A DNA stretch of 43,291 nucleotides from a virus. The DNA is taken from IMG/VR virus record IMGVR_UViG_3300042547_000645, positions 1 through 43,291 of that record; one strand, given 5' to 3'. Positions 15,773-24,200 of the stretch are shown piece by piece. The stretch's first letter is position 1. Each line of letters begins with the position of its first letter. The notes beneath the pieces were generated by a model. The model searched no databases. It was not told the origin of the DNA and worked only from the letters and a program-made list of their open reading frames with translations. The position numbers and the translations under genes are program-made.

Positions 15773-18090
15773 AAAAGATTTGTTATTGGTTATTGGTTGT
15801 TGGTTGTTGTGGATTGGCCTCTGCTGCTCAGCGGTTCGATACCATTTCTCGGTCACAAATGATTCCGACGACTCAAGATGTGGCGCAGGTTTGCGGTGAT
15901 CTGTCGAATCTATCAAACCGGACTGATCGGATTGAGACCCGTACCAACGACTGGAACACGGCTTTTGGCTGGGGCAACCACGCGGGGCTGTACCTTGGCT
16001 TGAGCGCATGGGGAACCGCGAGCAACGATCTATGGCAGGCGATTGGCAACCGGCTTGAAACGTCGGTGTTTACCGGCTGGACGAATAGCCAACACTCGAT
16101 CAACACGAACTATTCTGCGCGGATCACCGAGCTTGAAGACCGCCCGGTGAGTGATACCAATCTGGCGGCGATTGTTACGCAGGCGACGAATGATATTGCC
16201 GGACTAAAATCCGGAACCAGCACATGGAACAGCGTAACCGGCAAGGTGGATCAGACGGATGCGATCTATACCAACACGGCGGCGCAGGCTTCAGCGGCCT
16301 TTGGATGGGGCAATCATGCCTTGTCCGGGTATCTGACATCGGCACCTCCGCAGACGGTAACTAGCGTGAACGGTTCGACCGGCGCGGTGGTTATCACGGC
16401 GGCATCAATCGGCGCTGCCACGGGTACGCCGCTCTACGTCCAAAACTTTGACTACGGCGCGATCACGAATCCGCCGAACCTTGCAGTCTACGCCACGACT
16501 GGCTCGGTCGCTGCTGTCAGCAATATCGCCGCCGCCGCGCAGGCCACGGCGAGCAGTAACACCACGGAACTGTCCGGCAAGCATCCGCTTGAAAACCAAC
16601 GCCTTTCAACTACAAATAAACCTACGCTGGCGGGGTTGACTATTTCCGAAACGGTAAGCACAAAAGGTACAATTAGCGGCACAAACTCAGGGGCTTTCGC
16701 TGGCGAGTATTCTTACGCTGGAACGGACGAAACATACGGCCAGTATTTCACAAACAGCGCGGGTAAGGTTTTGTGGACGGATAACGGCTACAATTATACA
16801 ACCGGATGGACTCTCGGTGAGGCTGTTGGTTCGGTAACGTATTTTTATGATGGCGGGTGGCAGGATACTAACTATGAGCCTGTTGACATTGTTCTGACCG
16901 GAACGCCTTTTTACGGAGTTGGTGGAGATGTGTCTACGGCTGGAGATGTGTCTACGGCTAGAGATGTTTTAGCAGGACGTAACATCTTAATGACAAATGG
17001 CGCGGCCTCGTTGACCTATACTTACGACTCACGAAATCTAGGCGGCAATACCATTAAAATAGCGGGTAATGAACCATGTGCTGTGAATTTTGGGTTTGTA
17101 GATATTGGCAGGAATTTCTCTGGGGCGGACTTAAGCATCTTCGCTGGCGGGCCATTGGATGTTACGACGGCGGCGAATGGACAGATCGGATCAATATCCT
17201 ACACAGGAGGCGCAAGTTCAGAAAAAGCCACGGCAAATATTGAATATTCGATGGAAAACACCTTGGCGTTATCGTTCGTCGAGCTCGCAGTGCCATCTTT
17301 ATTTAATCTAACTTCATGCGGGCAAAACGATATAAATGCGGCGACCTACAAAGGGATGCAGTATTCCGCCAGCACGATGTTTTCATGCTTCGATCTTGTT
17401 AAAGCGGGAAACTGGGGAAACACAAACTACAACGCAATTACGAGTATATCCGACGCTCAAGCCTGCATCCTCGGCGGCTTCATGCATACGGCTGACGGCG
17501 TTAATGCGGATGCCAAGCGAACTATTTCAGGAAGTCGTGGATCGATCTTCTTTACGTATGAATCCGGAACGGCCTCCGAGTTTACTTCATCTGGTTCTCT
17601 AGCTGTCGGCTCGTCGTTAACAAATACCCACAATTTTTCGACCACGCTTGGAAGCGGAATAACCAGTCTTGAGGAAAATGCAGTTCACGCAAGAAAGTTC
17701 ATCGCCACGAGCGGTGGGACATCTACAACCAACAATGTTTTCCAGTTCGGTGCAAACTCATGGATATTCGTTTCTGGCACCAATTTAATGTTCCGCACTT
17801 TAATCCCAACAGATAACTCGTTTACTGTCACGGTAGCCCCAGCTGCCAGTTTTACAAACGTATACCGGTCTGCCGGGGTTGATTCGGGGAAAACCTACTA
17901 TACAAATTCGACAGGCAAATCGGCATGGAGCACCGACGAAAGATGGGAGCTTGGTAGTTCTCTAAATTCTCCCGTGTACTATCTGTCCGGCTCACAGTGG
18001 AAAGCAGTTTCGAATGATGCAAATGTAACCATCACTGTAACTGGAACCATGATCTCAACGGCAAATCCAAAGACAACACAACTCAACTAA
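15769..18090 (+). CDS. Tail fibre protein with N-terminal signal peptide
   Basis: 773 aa. The N-terminus KKICYWLLVVGCCGLASAAQ looks like a Sec signal with cleavage after ASA. Its hydrophobic core is encoded by a five-unit heptad array. The body contains two GWGNHA repeats (about residues 64 and 180), PPQTVTSVNGSTGAVVITAASIGA, a standard fibre-shaft motif, and long Ser/Thr/Gly/Asn-rich beta-structure, as in trimeric fibres that bind host surface glycans. A 18-base tandem duplication (16924-16959) gives GDVSTAGDVSTA. The fibre role is clear; the secretion signal is unusual. Confidence 0.8.
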   Translation: MKKICYWLLVVGCCGLASAAQRFDTISRSQMIPTTQDVAQVCGDLSNLSNRTDRIETRTNDWNTAFGWGNHAGLYLGLSAWGTASNDLWQAIGNRLETSVFTGWTNSQHSINTNYSARITELEDRPVSDTNLAAIVTQATNDIAGLKSGTSTWNSVTGKVDQTDAIYTNTAAQASAAFGWGNHALSGYLTSAPPQTVTSVNGSTGAVVITAASIGAATGTPLYVQNFDYGAITNPPNLAVYATTGSVAAVSNIAAAAQATASSNTTELSGKHPLENQRLSTTNKPTLAGLTISETVSTKGTISGTNSGAFAGEYSYAGTDETYGQYFTNSAGKVLWTDNGYNYTTGWTLGEAVGSVTYFYDGGWQDTNYEPVDIVLTGTPFYGVGGDVSTAGDVSTARDVLAGRNILMTNGAASLTYTYDSRNLGGNTIKIAGNEPCAVNFGFVDIGRNFSGADLSIFAGGPLDVTTAANGQIGSISYTGGASSEKATANIEYSMENTLALSFVELAVPSLFNLTSCGQNDINAATYKGMQYSASTMFSCFDLVKAGNWGNTNYNAITSISDAQACILGGFMHTADGVNADAKRTISGSRGSIFFTYESGTASEFTSSGSLAVGSSLTNTHNFSTTLGSGITSLEENAVHARKFIATSGGTSTTNNVFQFGANSWIFVSGTNLMFRTLIPTDNSFTVTVAPAASFTNVYRSAGVDSGKTYYTNSTGKSAWSTDERWELGSSLNSPVYYLSGSQWKAVSNDANVTITVTGTMISTANPKTTQLN
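15783..15817 (+). repeat. Heptad array encoding the signal-peptide core, 5 units (TTATTGG type)
   Basis: TTATTGG twice, TTGTTGG, TTGTTGT and GGATTGG in phase. Translated, they give the hydrophobic run YWLLVVGCCGL of the tail fibre leader. The complement CCAACAA matches the ACAACCA array in the portal gene. Confidence 0.9.
16924..16959 (+). repeat. 18-bp tandem duplication in the tail fibre gene
   Basis: Two identical 18-base units (GGAGATGTGTCTACGGCT) in direct tandem, followed by a partial third. In frame; adds six residues. Confidence 0.9.
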
Positions 18091-18099
18091 GGAGATTAC

Positions 18100-18477
18100 A
18101 TGAATAAAATTATCATCGCAACGCTGAGCCTATTCGCCATTGTAACGTTTGGGGAACTGGCTGTTCCGACGGGAGCCGAAATCAAACAAACGGACACTAT
18201 TACGACCACGGTAACGAATGCCGTGCCGATTGTTAAAATCGAAGTCTCCGAGGTGCGCTGGATGTTGCCTGCCGGAACCAACGGACTGACGGCTCCGCGA
18301 TGCATGGTCACGAAAATTCTAACCGCCGCAAACGGAAAGCAGACCACCCGCACGAAAGTTGTACCTCTTGCCAAGGTCGCCGATTATTTGGCCAGCTCAG
18401 GCACCAGCCTGAGCAACGTTGTGGCAATTCTGGCCGGAGCCGTGCAGATGGACACCAATGACGAGTTCGCGAAATGA
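18100..18477 (+). CDS. Exported protein, 125 aa
   Basis: AAGGAG precedes the ATG. NKIIIATLSLFAIVTFG is a signal peptide or N-terminal anchor. The mature region is Thr-rich and beta-like, then ends in a small helix. It follows the tail fibre and is coupled to a lipoprotein gene. It could be a fibre accessory, or a periplasmic part of a lysis or surface-exclusion function. Family unknown. Confidence 0.6.
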   Translation: MNKIIIATLSLFAIVTFGELAVPTGAEIKQTDTITTTVTNAVPIVKIEVSEVRWMLPAGTNGLTAPRCMVTKILTAANGKQTTRTKVVPLAKVADYLASSGTSLSNVVAILAGAVQMDTNDEFAK

Positions 18478-18716
18478 AAACCCACACCACCTCATCACCC
18501 GCCGATCTCGATCCGCTCGGATGCGCTGAAATGTCCATCCGCCTGATCCTCGCCGCGATCATGGTCGGCTGCGCGGTATCTGTTTCGGGATGCACCTACA
18601 ACCGCAACGCGCCGCTAATTTCGGGTTCATCTATCAATCCGATAAAAATTGATACCAATCTGACAGTTAAAGACTCAGCAAACGGAAACACCGTGCCGGC
18701 TTCAGCCGTGCCGTAA
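18474..18716 (+). CDS. Small lipoprotein, possible outer spanin
   Basis: 80 aa from the ATGA-coupled start; an in-frame ATG at 18531 gives a better lipoprotein leader (MSIRLILAAIMVGCAVSVSGC, lipobox VSGC). After the acylated Cys only about 40 residues remain, a size and layout found in outer-membrane spanin subunits. Its neighbours, two small membrane proteins and a hydrolase, support a lysis cassette. No clear inner spanin partner is visible. Confidence 0.55.
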   Translation: MKTHTTSSPADLDPLGCAEMSIRLILAAIMVGCAVSVSGCTYNRNAPLISGSSINPIKIDTNLTVKDSANGNTVPASAVP

Positions 18717-18734
18717 ACACAGAAAGATAAACCC

Positions 18735-19037
18735 ATGACACCGCAGGAGCACGAAATCGTCGAGGAAGGTAAGGAGATCGAGAAGGATTTAAAGGATGGC
18801 GTCGATGATGCCATTCAGCGCGGTGTCGCGTTTCTGATCCGCCAGCAGCGCACACAGATGTTTTCTGAATTTGTAACGGATAAGGAGTGCAAGGGCCGCA
18901 TGGCGATGTGCCCAGGCGCAAAGCCGGTAGTCCAGAAGCCTTCTTTTTCAAGGGCGCAGGCGGTCGCGTGGCTTGGTTCGGTGCTGATGGGATGCTCAAC
19001 CCTTCTCGGAGCGATTCATTTGGTGGTAACAAAATGA
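18735..19037 (+). CDS. Small protein with C-terminal membrane segment, holin-like candidate
   Basis: 100 aa. A charged N-terminal helix (EHEIVEEGKEIEKDLKDGVDDA) is followed by a basic middle. The C-terminal hydrophobic stretch is AVAWLGSVLMGCSTLLGAIHLVV (about residues 76-98). One transmembrane segment at the C-terminus and position before a hydrolase make a holin or pinholin possible. It overlaps the next gene by ATGA. Confidence 0.5.
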   Translation: MTPQEHEIVEEGKEIEKDLKDGVDDAIQRGVAFLIRQQRTQMFSEFVTDKECKGRMAMCPGAKPVVQKPSFSRAQAVAWLGSVLMGCSTLLGAIHLVVTK

Positions 19038-19165
19038 CAGCCGTTGTCGTCATAGCCTTAATCGTTGCAGGAGCCCTCTGCTTTTCCGTCTGGAGGCTCG
19101 CGAAGGCTGGCGGCGGTGTCAAGGTTGGGTTTGTTGTTGATGTGCGCTGGGGAGGCAGGAAATGA
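19034..19165 (+). CDS. Small membrane peptide, 43 aa
   Basis: ATGA-coupled; MTAVVVIALIVAGALCFSVW is a single N-terminal membrane segment, followed by a short basic tail ending RWGGRK. Too small for a family assignment. Position in the lysis cassette suggests a holin, antiholin or lysis accessory role. Confidence 0.5.
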   Translation: MTAVVVIALIVAGALCFSVWRLAKAGGGVKVGFVVDVRWGGRK

Positions 19166-19269
19166 GAATTGGCCACGAAAAACACAAAACGGATTCTGCG
19201 CTGCTGGCCTATAAGCCAGCTCCAATCTTCGTGCTTTTTGTGGCAATGAATTTCGGAGGTGAGAGATGA
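19162..19269 (+). CDS. Possible 35-aa peptide read through a hairpin repeat
   Basis: ATG at 19162 overlaps the previous stop, has GGAGGCAGGAA upstream and ends in an ATGA overlap with the hydrolase start. The frame is open through the whole 73-bp hairpin element (19172-19244) and ends APIFVLFVAMNFGGER. It may serve only to carry coupled ribosomes to the hydrolase gene; the product itself may have no role. Confidence 0.3.
   Translation: MRIGHEKHKTDSALLAYKPAPIFVLFVAMNFGGER
19172..19244. repeat. 73-bp hairpin element, copy 1
   Basis: Outer arms GCCACGAAAAACACAAAA and a nearly complementary run ending CTTTTTGTGGC enclose an inner hairpin GCTGGC-CTATAA-GCCAGC (19203-19220). Copy 2 at 19757-19829 has the same length, the same loop and a compensating change in the stem. 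Confidence 0.8.
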
Positions 19270-19748
19270 AGATCCCGAAGCGGCTGATTATTCGAGGTTA
19301 TACCGGAGCCGGGTTTGCCGGCGGATTAATCAAGTGGTTCACGTTCGGAACGATCAGCCACGTTTCTTTCGTTTTTGAGTTCGAGAAGCACCAGCCGGAA
19401 GAGTTTGAGAGCATCCAAGTCAAGGGTGTGAATCATCACGCGCCGGTCGAGGGGAAAGCCTTCGCCGCGTTCCTTGTCCCTCTGACTCCCGATGAACTGG
19501 AGCGGGCCTATGAGCAATGCCTGTTCATCAAGGGCAAATATGACTGGGCTGGAATATGGGGCTTTATGCGCCGGAAGCGGACGCATAACCCGAATAAGTG
19601 GTTTTGCTCGGAGTACATCGCCTATGTGCTGTGGAAGGCTGGGTATCCGCTTTCCCGCCGCGATCCGTACAAAGAAACCCCGTCAAGCATCTGCGAGACA
19701 TTGCGGATCAGCCGCAGCGAACAGGACGAAGACCCGAATGGAGTTTAA
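19266..19748 (+). CDS. Permuted papain-like (NlpC/P60-superfamily) hydrolase, probable endolysin
   Basis: 160 aa. The order His then Cys marks the permuted YiiX-like type: ISHVSFVFEF near residue 31 carries the catalytic His, and NKWFCSEYIAYVLWKAG near residue 115 the catalytic Cys. KYDWAGIWGF lies between. Members cleave amide bonds in peptidoglycan peptides or act on lipids. Position behind small membrane proteins suggests cell lysis. The protein has no signal peptide, so it would need a holin. The gene is flanked by two copies of a hairpin element. Confidence 0.75.
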   Translation: MKIPKRLIIRGYTGAGFAGGLIKWFTFGTISHVSFVFEFEKHQPEEFESIQVKGVNHHAPVEGKAFAAFLVPLTPDELERAYEQCLFIKGKYDWAGIWGFMRRKRTHNPNKWFCSEYIAYVLWKAGYPLSRRDPYKETPSSICETLRISRSEQDEDPNGV

Positions 19749-19756
19749 GAATGTTT

Positions 19757-19829
19757 GCCACAAAAAGCACAAAACATGGTTTGCGCGGCGGGCCTATAAG
19801 CCCGCTACCCTTTTCGTGTTTTTCGTGGC
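19757..19829. repeat. 73-bp hairpin element, copy 2
   Basis: Arms GCCACAAAAAGCACAAAA and TTCGTGTTTTTCGTGGC, with inner hairpin GCGGGC-CTATAA-GCCCGC (19788-19805). Relative to copy 1, a T-A pair in the inner stem is replaced by G-C. The outer arms match copy 1 in reverse orientation while the core matches directly. Confidence 0.8.
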
Positions 19830-19848
19830 CAATTAAAGGAGTTTAACT

Positions 19849-22800
19849 ATGATCGGAAATGATGTTTTAAAGGCGGTGCTGGCGGAGAGCAAGGCGGAGT
19901 TTGTTCAGGCGAGTATCTGGACGTTATCCGACAGGGATAATTCGTTTGTCCGGCGGTGGCAGATCGACCGGTCGCAGGCGCAGGAAGCTGAAGAGTTTCT
20001 GCGGAAATATTTGAGCGCGGCGAATCATCCGAATGATGGGCGCACAATTACCAATCCAGTGGCCACGACCGTGCGCGAGGGGGTTTATCGCGGCGGACGG
20101 GTGATGGCCAAGCTGGAGATTGATCCGCAGTCAAAGACGGAAGAGTGGTTTATTTATCAGGAGCTGCGCAAGGGGCTGGCGAACACCACGCTGCTGGGCG
20201 GGTCGGTGGATTTCTCGGCCTGGCGGGTGCAGAATGCGGAGAGCTTCCGCAGCGATAGCAATACCGTGGTGCTGGAACTGCCCAATGTTGATCCGTCCGC
20301 CGAACAGGCAATCCTTGGCGAGCTTACGGCGGATACGTTTTCTTCTTTATCTACCATTAATGAATCCCTGTCAGGAACCTGGCACAACATCAAAGCCACG
20401 GCAAAAATGGAAGACGACGGCAGCTATTCCATCCTGCTGTTCCTGTCAAAGCACAACAACAGCGATCTGTATTTCAAGTTTCAGGCTGGGCCAGACACGA
20501 TAAAAGGATTTTATTACAAGTGGGAGGCGACGGAAACGACGCTGGCCGAGCTGATTGTTACCAAACAGTTTGACGCGGACGGAGACATCGTAACGTCGAC
20601 AGGCAAAACGCTTCAGGATGTCGTGTCCGGCAGAACGGTTCAGATGCGCCGCACGGTACGCGATCCGGAAGATCGCCTTTTCGATGTCGAAATCGAAATC
20701 GCCTGGACAGCGGCCTACTCTCTCGCGGTTGCGTCGTCCTCGATTGTATTCCAAAAGTTTGAAGGCGCGTCCGTAGCGATTGACCAAGGCTTTGGAATCC
20801 CTGACAGCCTGCTTCCGAATTACGCCGCAAACTACAACGCCGCCGCCTTGGCAGAGAACCAGCTTGGCAATTTCCAGTTTGAACGCGATCAGGAAAACGG
20901 CACGTTCCGATTCACCGGCTCTATTACGACGCTAACGGCCCGTCAGGGCTACATCGACTGCGGGGATAAGTGGGTATTCTTCGGCGGACAAACTGCCAGC
21001 ACGAGCTTGATTGACGTGCCTTCTGCCATTAACGGCGGAGTGGCGCTGACCTTTTCTGCTTTCCGGACAACGGCTCTTGCAGGGTTCAAGTCCGAAGGCT
21101 CTGTTTCTGCCAGCACGGAAACCGGACTGTTTGCCTATAACATTCAGGTTCAAAAGAATGGGGTGGCGAGTAGTTATACTGCCGCGCATTCTGCTTCAAA
21201 CATTGAACAACGCTGGATTGAGAACGGGAGAGGTCCCGTTCTTCCGGTGGACATTCTAAGCAGTTACGATGATGTGTACGGCCTATGGTACGAAGTCGTT
21301 GACTTCAAGTTTGATGGAGTAGCCGGAAACTACACTTGGCAGAAAACGACGACTCGGTACTGCGCCCCGTCGGCAGGAAGCTGGGTTGATTTTTCGCCTA
21401 CTGTTGCTCCGGAGAAGAAGGACGTGGTGTTTAACCGCTCGTTCCAGCCCAGCAAGTACCGCAATCGCGGCAACTGGAAGGAAGAGGCGGTGCCGTGGCA
21501 TGAATCGTGGAACGGCTATGAAGGCTCGACCGAAGCTCCGGAAACTTGGATTTCTCTTGGCTATCAGGCCATGTATGGCAACTGGCAGAGCTGGTTTGAT
21601 AAAGCATTTATTTACGCTCCAACGGGGCCCGATGTTCCAGTCTGGGCAAGCTCGTATGATGCGTGGAGTAACACGAAGAATAACTATGCCGTCAACGATC
21701 TCGTTAATTACAACGGGCATTTTTGGAAGGCGTTGCATGTTGCCGCTACCGAAAACAAGGCAAAAGAGCCGTGGTCTGGAAGTGCAAATATAAACACAGA
21801 TTACTGGCAGTTTACCGGAACGGGAGTTTCGAGAGGAAGTAACTGGAATAGCGGAATAACGTATGCGGTAGGTAACCAAACAGACTATTTCGTTGGAGGG
21901 TCTCCAGCTTTTAGATATTACACCTCTATTCTTGGAACTCACGCCGCCATAACCGGGATTACTCCGGGGACTTCTGCATGGCACTGGGAGGATCAGGGTG
22001 TAGATACCAGCGGAGACGCGCAATACGCTACGGATGTTCAAGATTACACTCTTGCCCTACAGTCTCTTAGAATGCAATCGGGGGACGACTTCGGGTGTTT
22101 TATCGGACGCGCTGGGACTTCGTATTGCCGCTACACCCCAGATCGATTCGGTCAGAAATCTTTGCACTGGAATTACAAGGTTAATGATTATGGTGATGTC
22201 GGTGCGGCGGCAGGCCCATATGCAACAAACCAAACCAGAGACCTAGATTATCTCTACGAAACTCCAGCATACGGATATTCTATTTACAGCCTTGAGGTCG
22301 TGCTTTTGAAGAAGTACCGCGTCCGGCGCGAGTATATCCGCTGGTGTGATGGATTTGAGAATTACGGAGGTACCGAAACTCCGCCTGATTGGACGGCTGG
22401 AGGATTCGCGGCACGCTACGGCGATTGGAACGCCAATTATGTTAAAGCTGAAAGTACGGCGGGTGATGACGCGGGCCCGCTGGTCGGTATTAATTCGTCC
22501 ATTTCAGTCAACAGGTATCAGCCAACCCCGCAAAACATCGGCCTTAACTGGTCTGTCGCTCTAAACCAAGCGGGCGATGTCGGTGCGGCGGCAGGCCTTC
22601 ATACAACAAACCAAACCAGAGACTTAGATTATAACTTCGCGGTTGCGGCCTACGGGTTCTCGGTGTACGACCATCCGCTAGTTGAGGCTGTGGTCTTGGC
22701 TTCTTCCGGCGAGCCAGAGATCGACATGGATACGGGCATTCAATACTCGGCGGTGCCTTATGAGAATCCGGCTTTCTGTGTACTCGGTCAGCGGCTTGTG

Positions 22801-23160
22801 CGCTATGCCAAGTCTCAGGTGTCGCGCTACTATCTGACGGTTAATCCGGCGTTCCTTGCCACAAATCCGATCCCGACAATGGCCGCTGTATTAGCCGACT
22901 CAAATAGCAACCGGAACGTGTCTTACAAGCCCGTCAAAATATCAGAATACCTGTGGGCTATCGAGAAGACCGTGACGGAGTTTACCGAATGGAAGGCCGA
23001 TCTTCACGAGGTTGACGCAGACGGCAATGTCCGCAACTGGCCAAAGGTGGATCAAGCTGGATTCTATTTCTTGCGTCACTTCCCGATGGAAGGCAACAGC
23101 TTTACCGGAGAAGATGTGACGACCGGAAAAGTAGCGTATCCTCCAACCATTTTTGACTGA
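19849..23160 (+). CDS. Large tail protein with sugar-binding-like modules, 1103 aa
   Basis: AAAGGAG upstream. The N-terminal 150 residues look like a virion attachment domain. The middle and C-terminal parts are rich in Trp, Tyr and Asn. Two CBM5/12-like modules sit near residues 602-660 (YDAWSNTKNNYAVNDLVNYNG...) and 661-720 (NWNSGITYAVGNQTDYFVGG...). Two long similar blocks follow, each containing GDVGAAAG...NQTRDLDY (60-nt near-identical DNA at 22192-22251 and 22573-22632). It is probably the tail tip or spike that contacts host polysaccharide. No enzymatic site is evident. It overlaps the next gene slightly if that gene starts at TTG 23153. Confidence 0.65.
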   Translation: MIGNDVLKAVLAESKAEFVQASIWTLSDRDNSFVRRWQIDRSQAQEAEEFLRKYLSAANHPNDGRTITNPVATTVREGVYRGGRVMAKLEIDPQSKTEEWFIYQELRKGLANTTLLGGSVDFSAWRVQNAESFRSDSNTVVLELPNVDPSAEQAILGELTADTFSSLSTINESLSGTWHNIKATAKMEDDGSYSILLFLSKHNNSDLYFKFQAGPDTIKGFYYKWEATETTLAELIVTKQFDADGDIVTSTGKTLQDVVSGRTVQMRRTVRDPEDRLFDVEIEIAWTAAYSLAVASSSIVFQKFEGASVAIDQGFGIPDSLLPNYAANYNAAALAENQLGNFQFERDQENGTFRFTGSITTLTARQGYIDCGDKWVFFGGQTASTSLIDVPSAINGGVALTFSAFRTTALAGFKSEGSVSASTETGLFAYNIQVQKNGVASSYTAAHSASNIEQRWIENGRGPVLPVDILSSYDDVYGLWYEVVDFKFDGVAGNYTWQKTTTRYCAPSAGSWVDFSPTVAPEKKDVVFNRSFQPSKYRNRGNWKEEAVPWHESWNGYEGSTEAPETWISLGYQAMYGNWQSWFDKAFIYAPTGPDVPVWASSYDAWSNTKNNYAVNDLVNYNGHFWKALHVAATENKAKEPWSGSANINTDYWQFTGTGVSRGSNWNSGITYAVGNQTDYFVGGSPAFRYYTSILGTHAAITGITPGTSAWHWEDQGVDTSGDAQYATDVQDYTLALQSLRMQSGDDFGCFIGRAGTSYCRYTPDRFGQKSLHWNYKVNDYGDVGAAAGPYATNQTRDLDYLYETPAYGYSIYSLEVVLLKKYRVRREYIRWCDGFENYGGTETPPDWTAGGFAARYGDWNANYVKAESTAGDDAGPLVGINSSISVNRYQPTPQNIGLNWSVALNQAGDVGAAAGLHTTNQTRDLDYNFAVAAYGFSVYDHPLVEAVVLASSGEPEIDMDTGIQYSAVPYENPAFCVLGQRLVRYAKSQVSRYYLTVNPAFLATNPIPTMAAVLADSNSNRNVSYKPVKISEYLWAIEKTVTEFTEWKADLHEVDADGNVRNWPKVDQAGFYFLRHFPMEGNSFTGEDVTTGKVAYPPTIFD
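22192..22251 (+). repeat. 60-bp direct repeat in the large tail gene, copy 1
   Basis: Nearly identical to 22573-22632. The high DNA identity, greater than for the flanking duplicated protein blocks, suggests a recent duplication or gene conversion. Confidence 0.85.
22573..22632 (+). repeat. 60-bp direct repeat in the large tail gene, copy 2
   Basis: Pairs with 22192-22251; a few differences fall mainly around the residues PYA versus LHT. Confidence 0.85.
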
Positions 23161-23164
23161 TGCT

Positions 23165-24184
23165 ATGGATGAAAAGATTCCATCCGAGTTTATGTCTATC
23201 GGGGATTTCCTTTCCGAGCTGAAAGAATCCGTTCTCGGCAAGCATTTTCTGGAACTCGACGAGCCAGCCGACGACATCGAGGACATATTTTCGGACGATG
23301 GCGATCAGAAGGATGATGCAGGCTCCGGCTTTGATAGCGGAGAGCATACCGATCAGTCAGAGGAGCCGGAAGAGGGTGACGGAGGCGATGATGGTGATGA
23401 AGGCGGTGGCGGCGGCGGCTCCGATCATGGGTATGATGAAGACTGGAAGGCTTACGATGATGACGGGTTAGGCAAAACGCAAGGCCCAGAAGCCTCTAAG
23501 CTCCAAGGCCCCGAAGCAAGAGGCACAGAAAAGGAAGAGGCGGCGAAGGCCGAATCTGCAAAGGCGGCAGAAAGGGCGGCGAGCGATAAGCAGGCAGATG
23601 CTCCAGCGCCAGACAGTCCAACGCCCCAGACAAACAAGCCAGACCCTCTTTATAGCGCTACGGTTGCGTATGACCCGACCGGGGTGCGCGGAACAATTGA
23701 TGAAGCATTGCAGTCGGGCGATGACAATCCGGCAAGGATGGATCAAAACCCATCGAATTTCACAACGCAGATGAATGATAAGACTCCGTCCGCCGAGAGC
23801 ATCAAGGATTCTGCGTTATCAGATCAGGCCGCTGAGGCAGAGAAGCGCATCACTGTTCCTATCGGGGATCGCGGGGAGGTAATTACTGGAACCCCGGCAG
23901 AGCTTCAAGCTCAAGCCATCAGCCTTCAGGAGAGTTCAGACAATAATGCGATGGTTGCGGCGGAGTTGGCGAATGCTGAAGACCCCGCCCTAGCACTTAT
24001 TGAGTCGGTGACTGAATCTGCCAGAGAAGATTTCCTTGTCGCGGATGCAATTAATAGCGCTGTGCGAGAATTTTACGCAAGCCGCAATCCGGCAGACCCA
24101 AAAGACAAGGACTATAAAGAAGATTTAGAAAGGCTTGTCGGCAACATGGAATCCATGACCAGCGAGTTTGACATGGTAGCTTAA
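23165..24184 (+). CDS. Acidic virion protein, 339 aa
   Basis: Start uncertain: ATG 23165 is chosen, TTG 23153 is an in-frame alternative, and neither has a strong ribosome-binding site. Residues 35-110 are extremely Asp/Glu/Gly-rich (EEPEEGDGGDDGDEGGGGGG). A Lys/Glu/Ala tract follows and then a more ordered helical C-terminus (SESAREDFLVADAINSAVREFYASRNP region). It resembles internal virion proteins or scaffolding-like ejection proteins. A repeat-derived segment is present at 23481-23515. Confidence 0.55.
   Translation: MDEKIPSEFMSIGDFLSELKESVLGKHFLELDEPADDIEDIFSDDGDQKDDAGSGFDSGEHTDQSEEPEEGDGGDDGDEGGGGGGSDHGYDEDWKAYDDDGLGKTQGPEASKLQGPEARGTEKEEAAKAESAKAAERAASDKQADAPAPDSPTPQTNKPDPLYSATVAYDPTGVRGTIDEALQSGDDNPARMDQNPSNFTTQMNDKTPSAESIKDSALSDQAAEAEKRITVPIGDRGEVITGTPAELQAQAISLQESSDNNAMVAAELANAEDPALALIESVTESAREDFLVADAINSAVREFYASRNPADPKDKDYKEDLERLVGNMESMTSEFDMVA
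23481..23515 (+). repeat. Degenerate heptad array in coding sequence (AGAAGCC type)
   Basis: About five 7-base units of mixed AAGGCCC/AGAAGCC/TCTAAGC form, encoding TQGPEASKLQGPEA. Confidence 0.5.
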
Positions 24185-24200
24185 AAACAGGAGGTAAATT

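Noticed and set aside
19751-19846. 31-codon frame through the second hairpin element
   Set aside because: No Shine-Dalgarno sequence, and its reading frame relative to the element differs from that of the first copy, so the element is not conserved as coding sequence.
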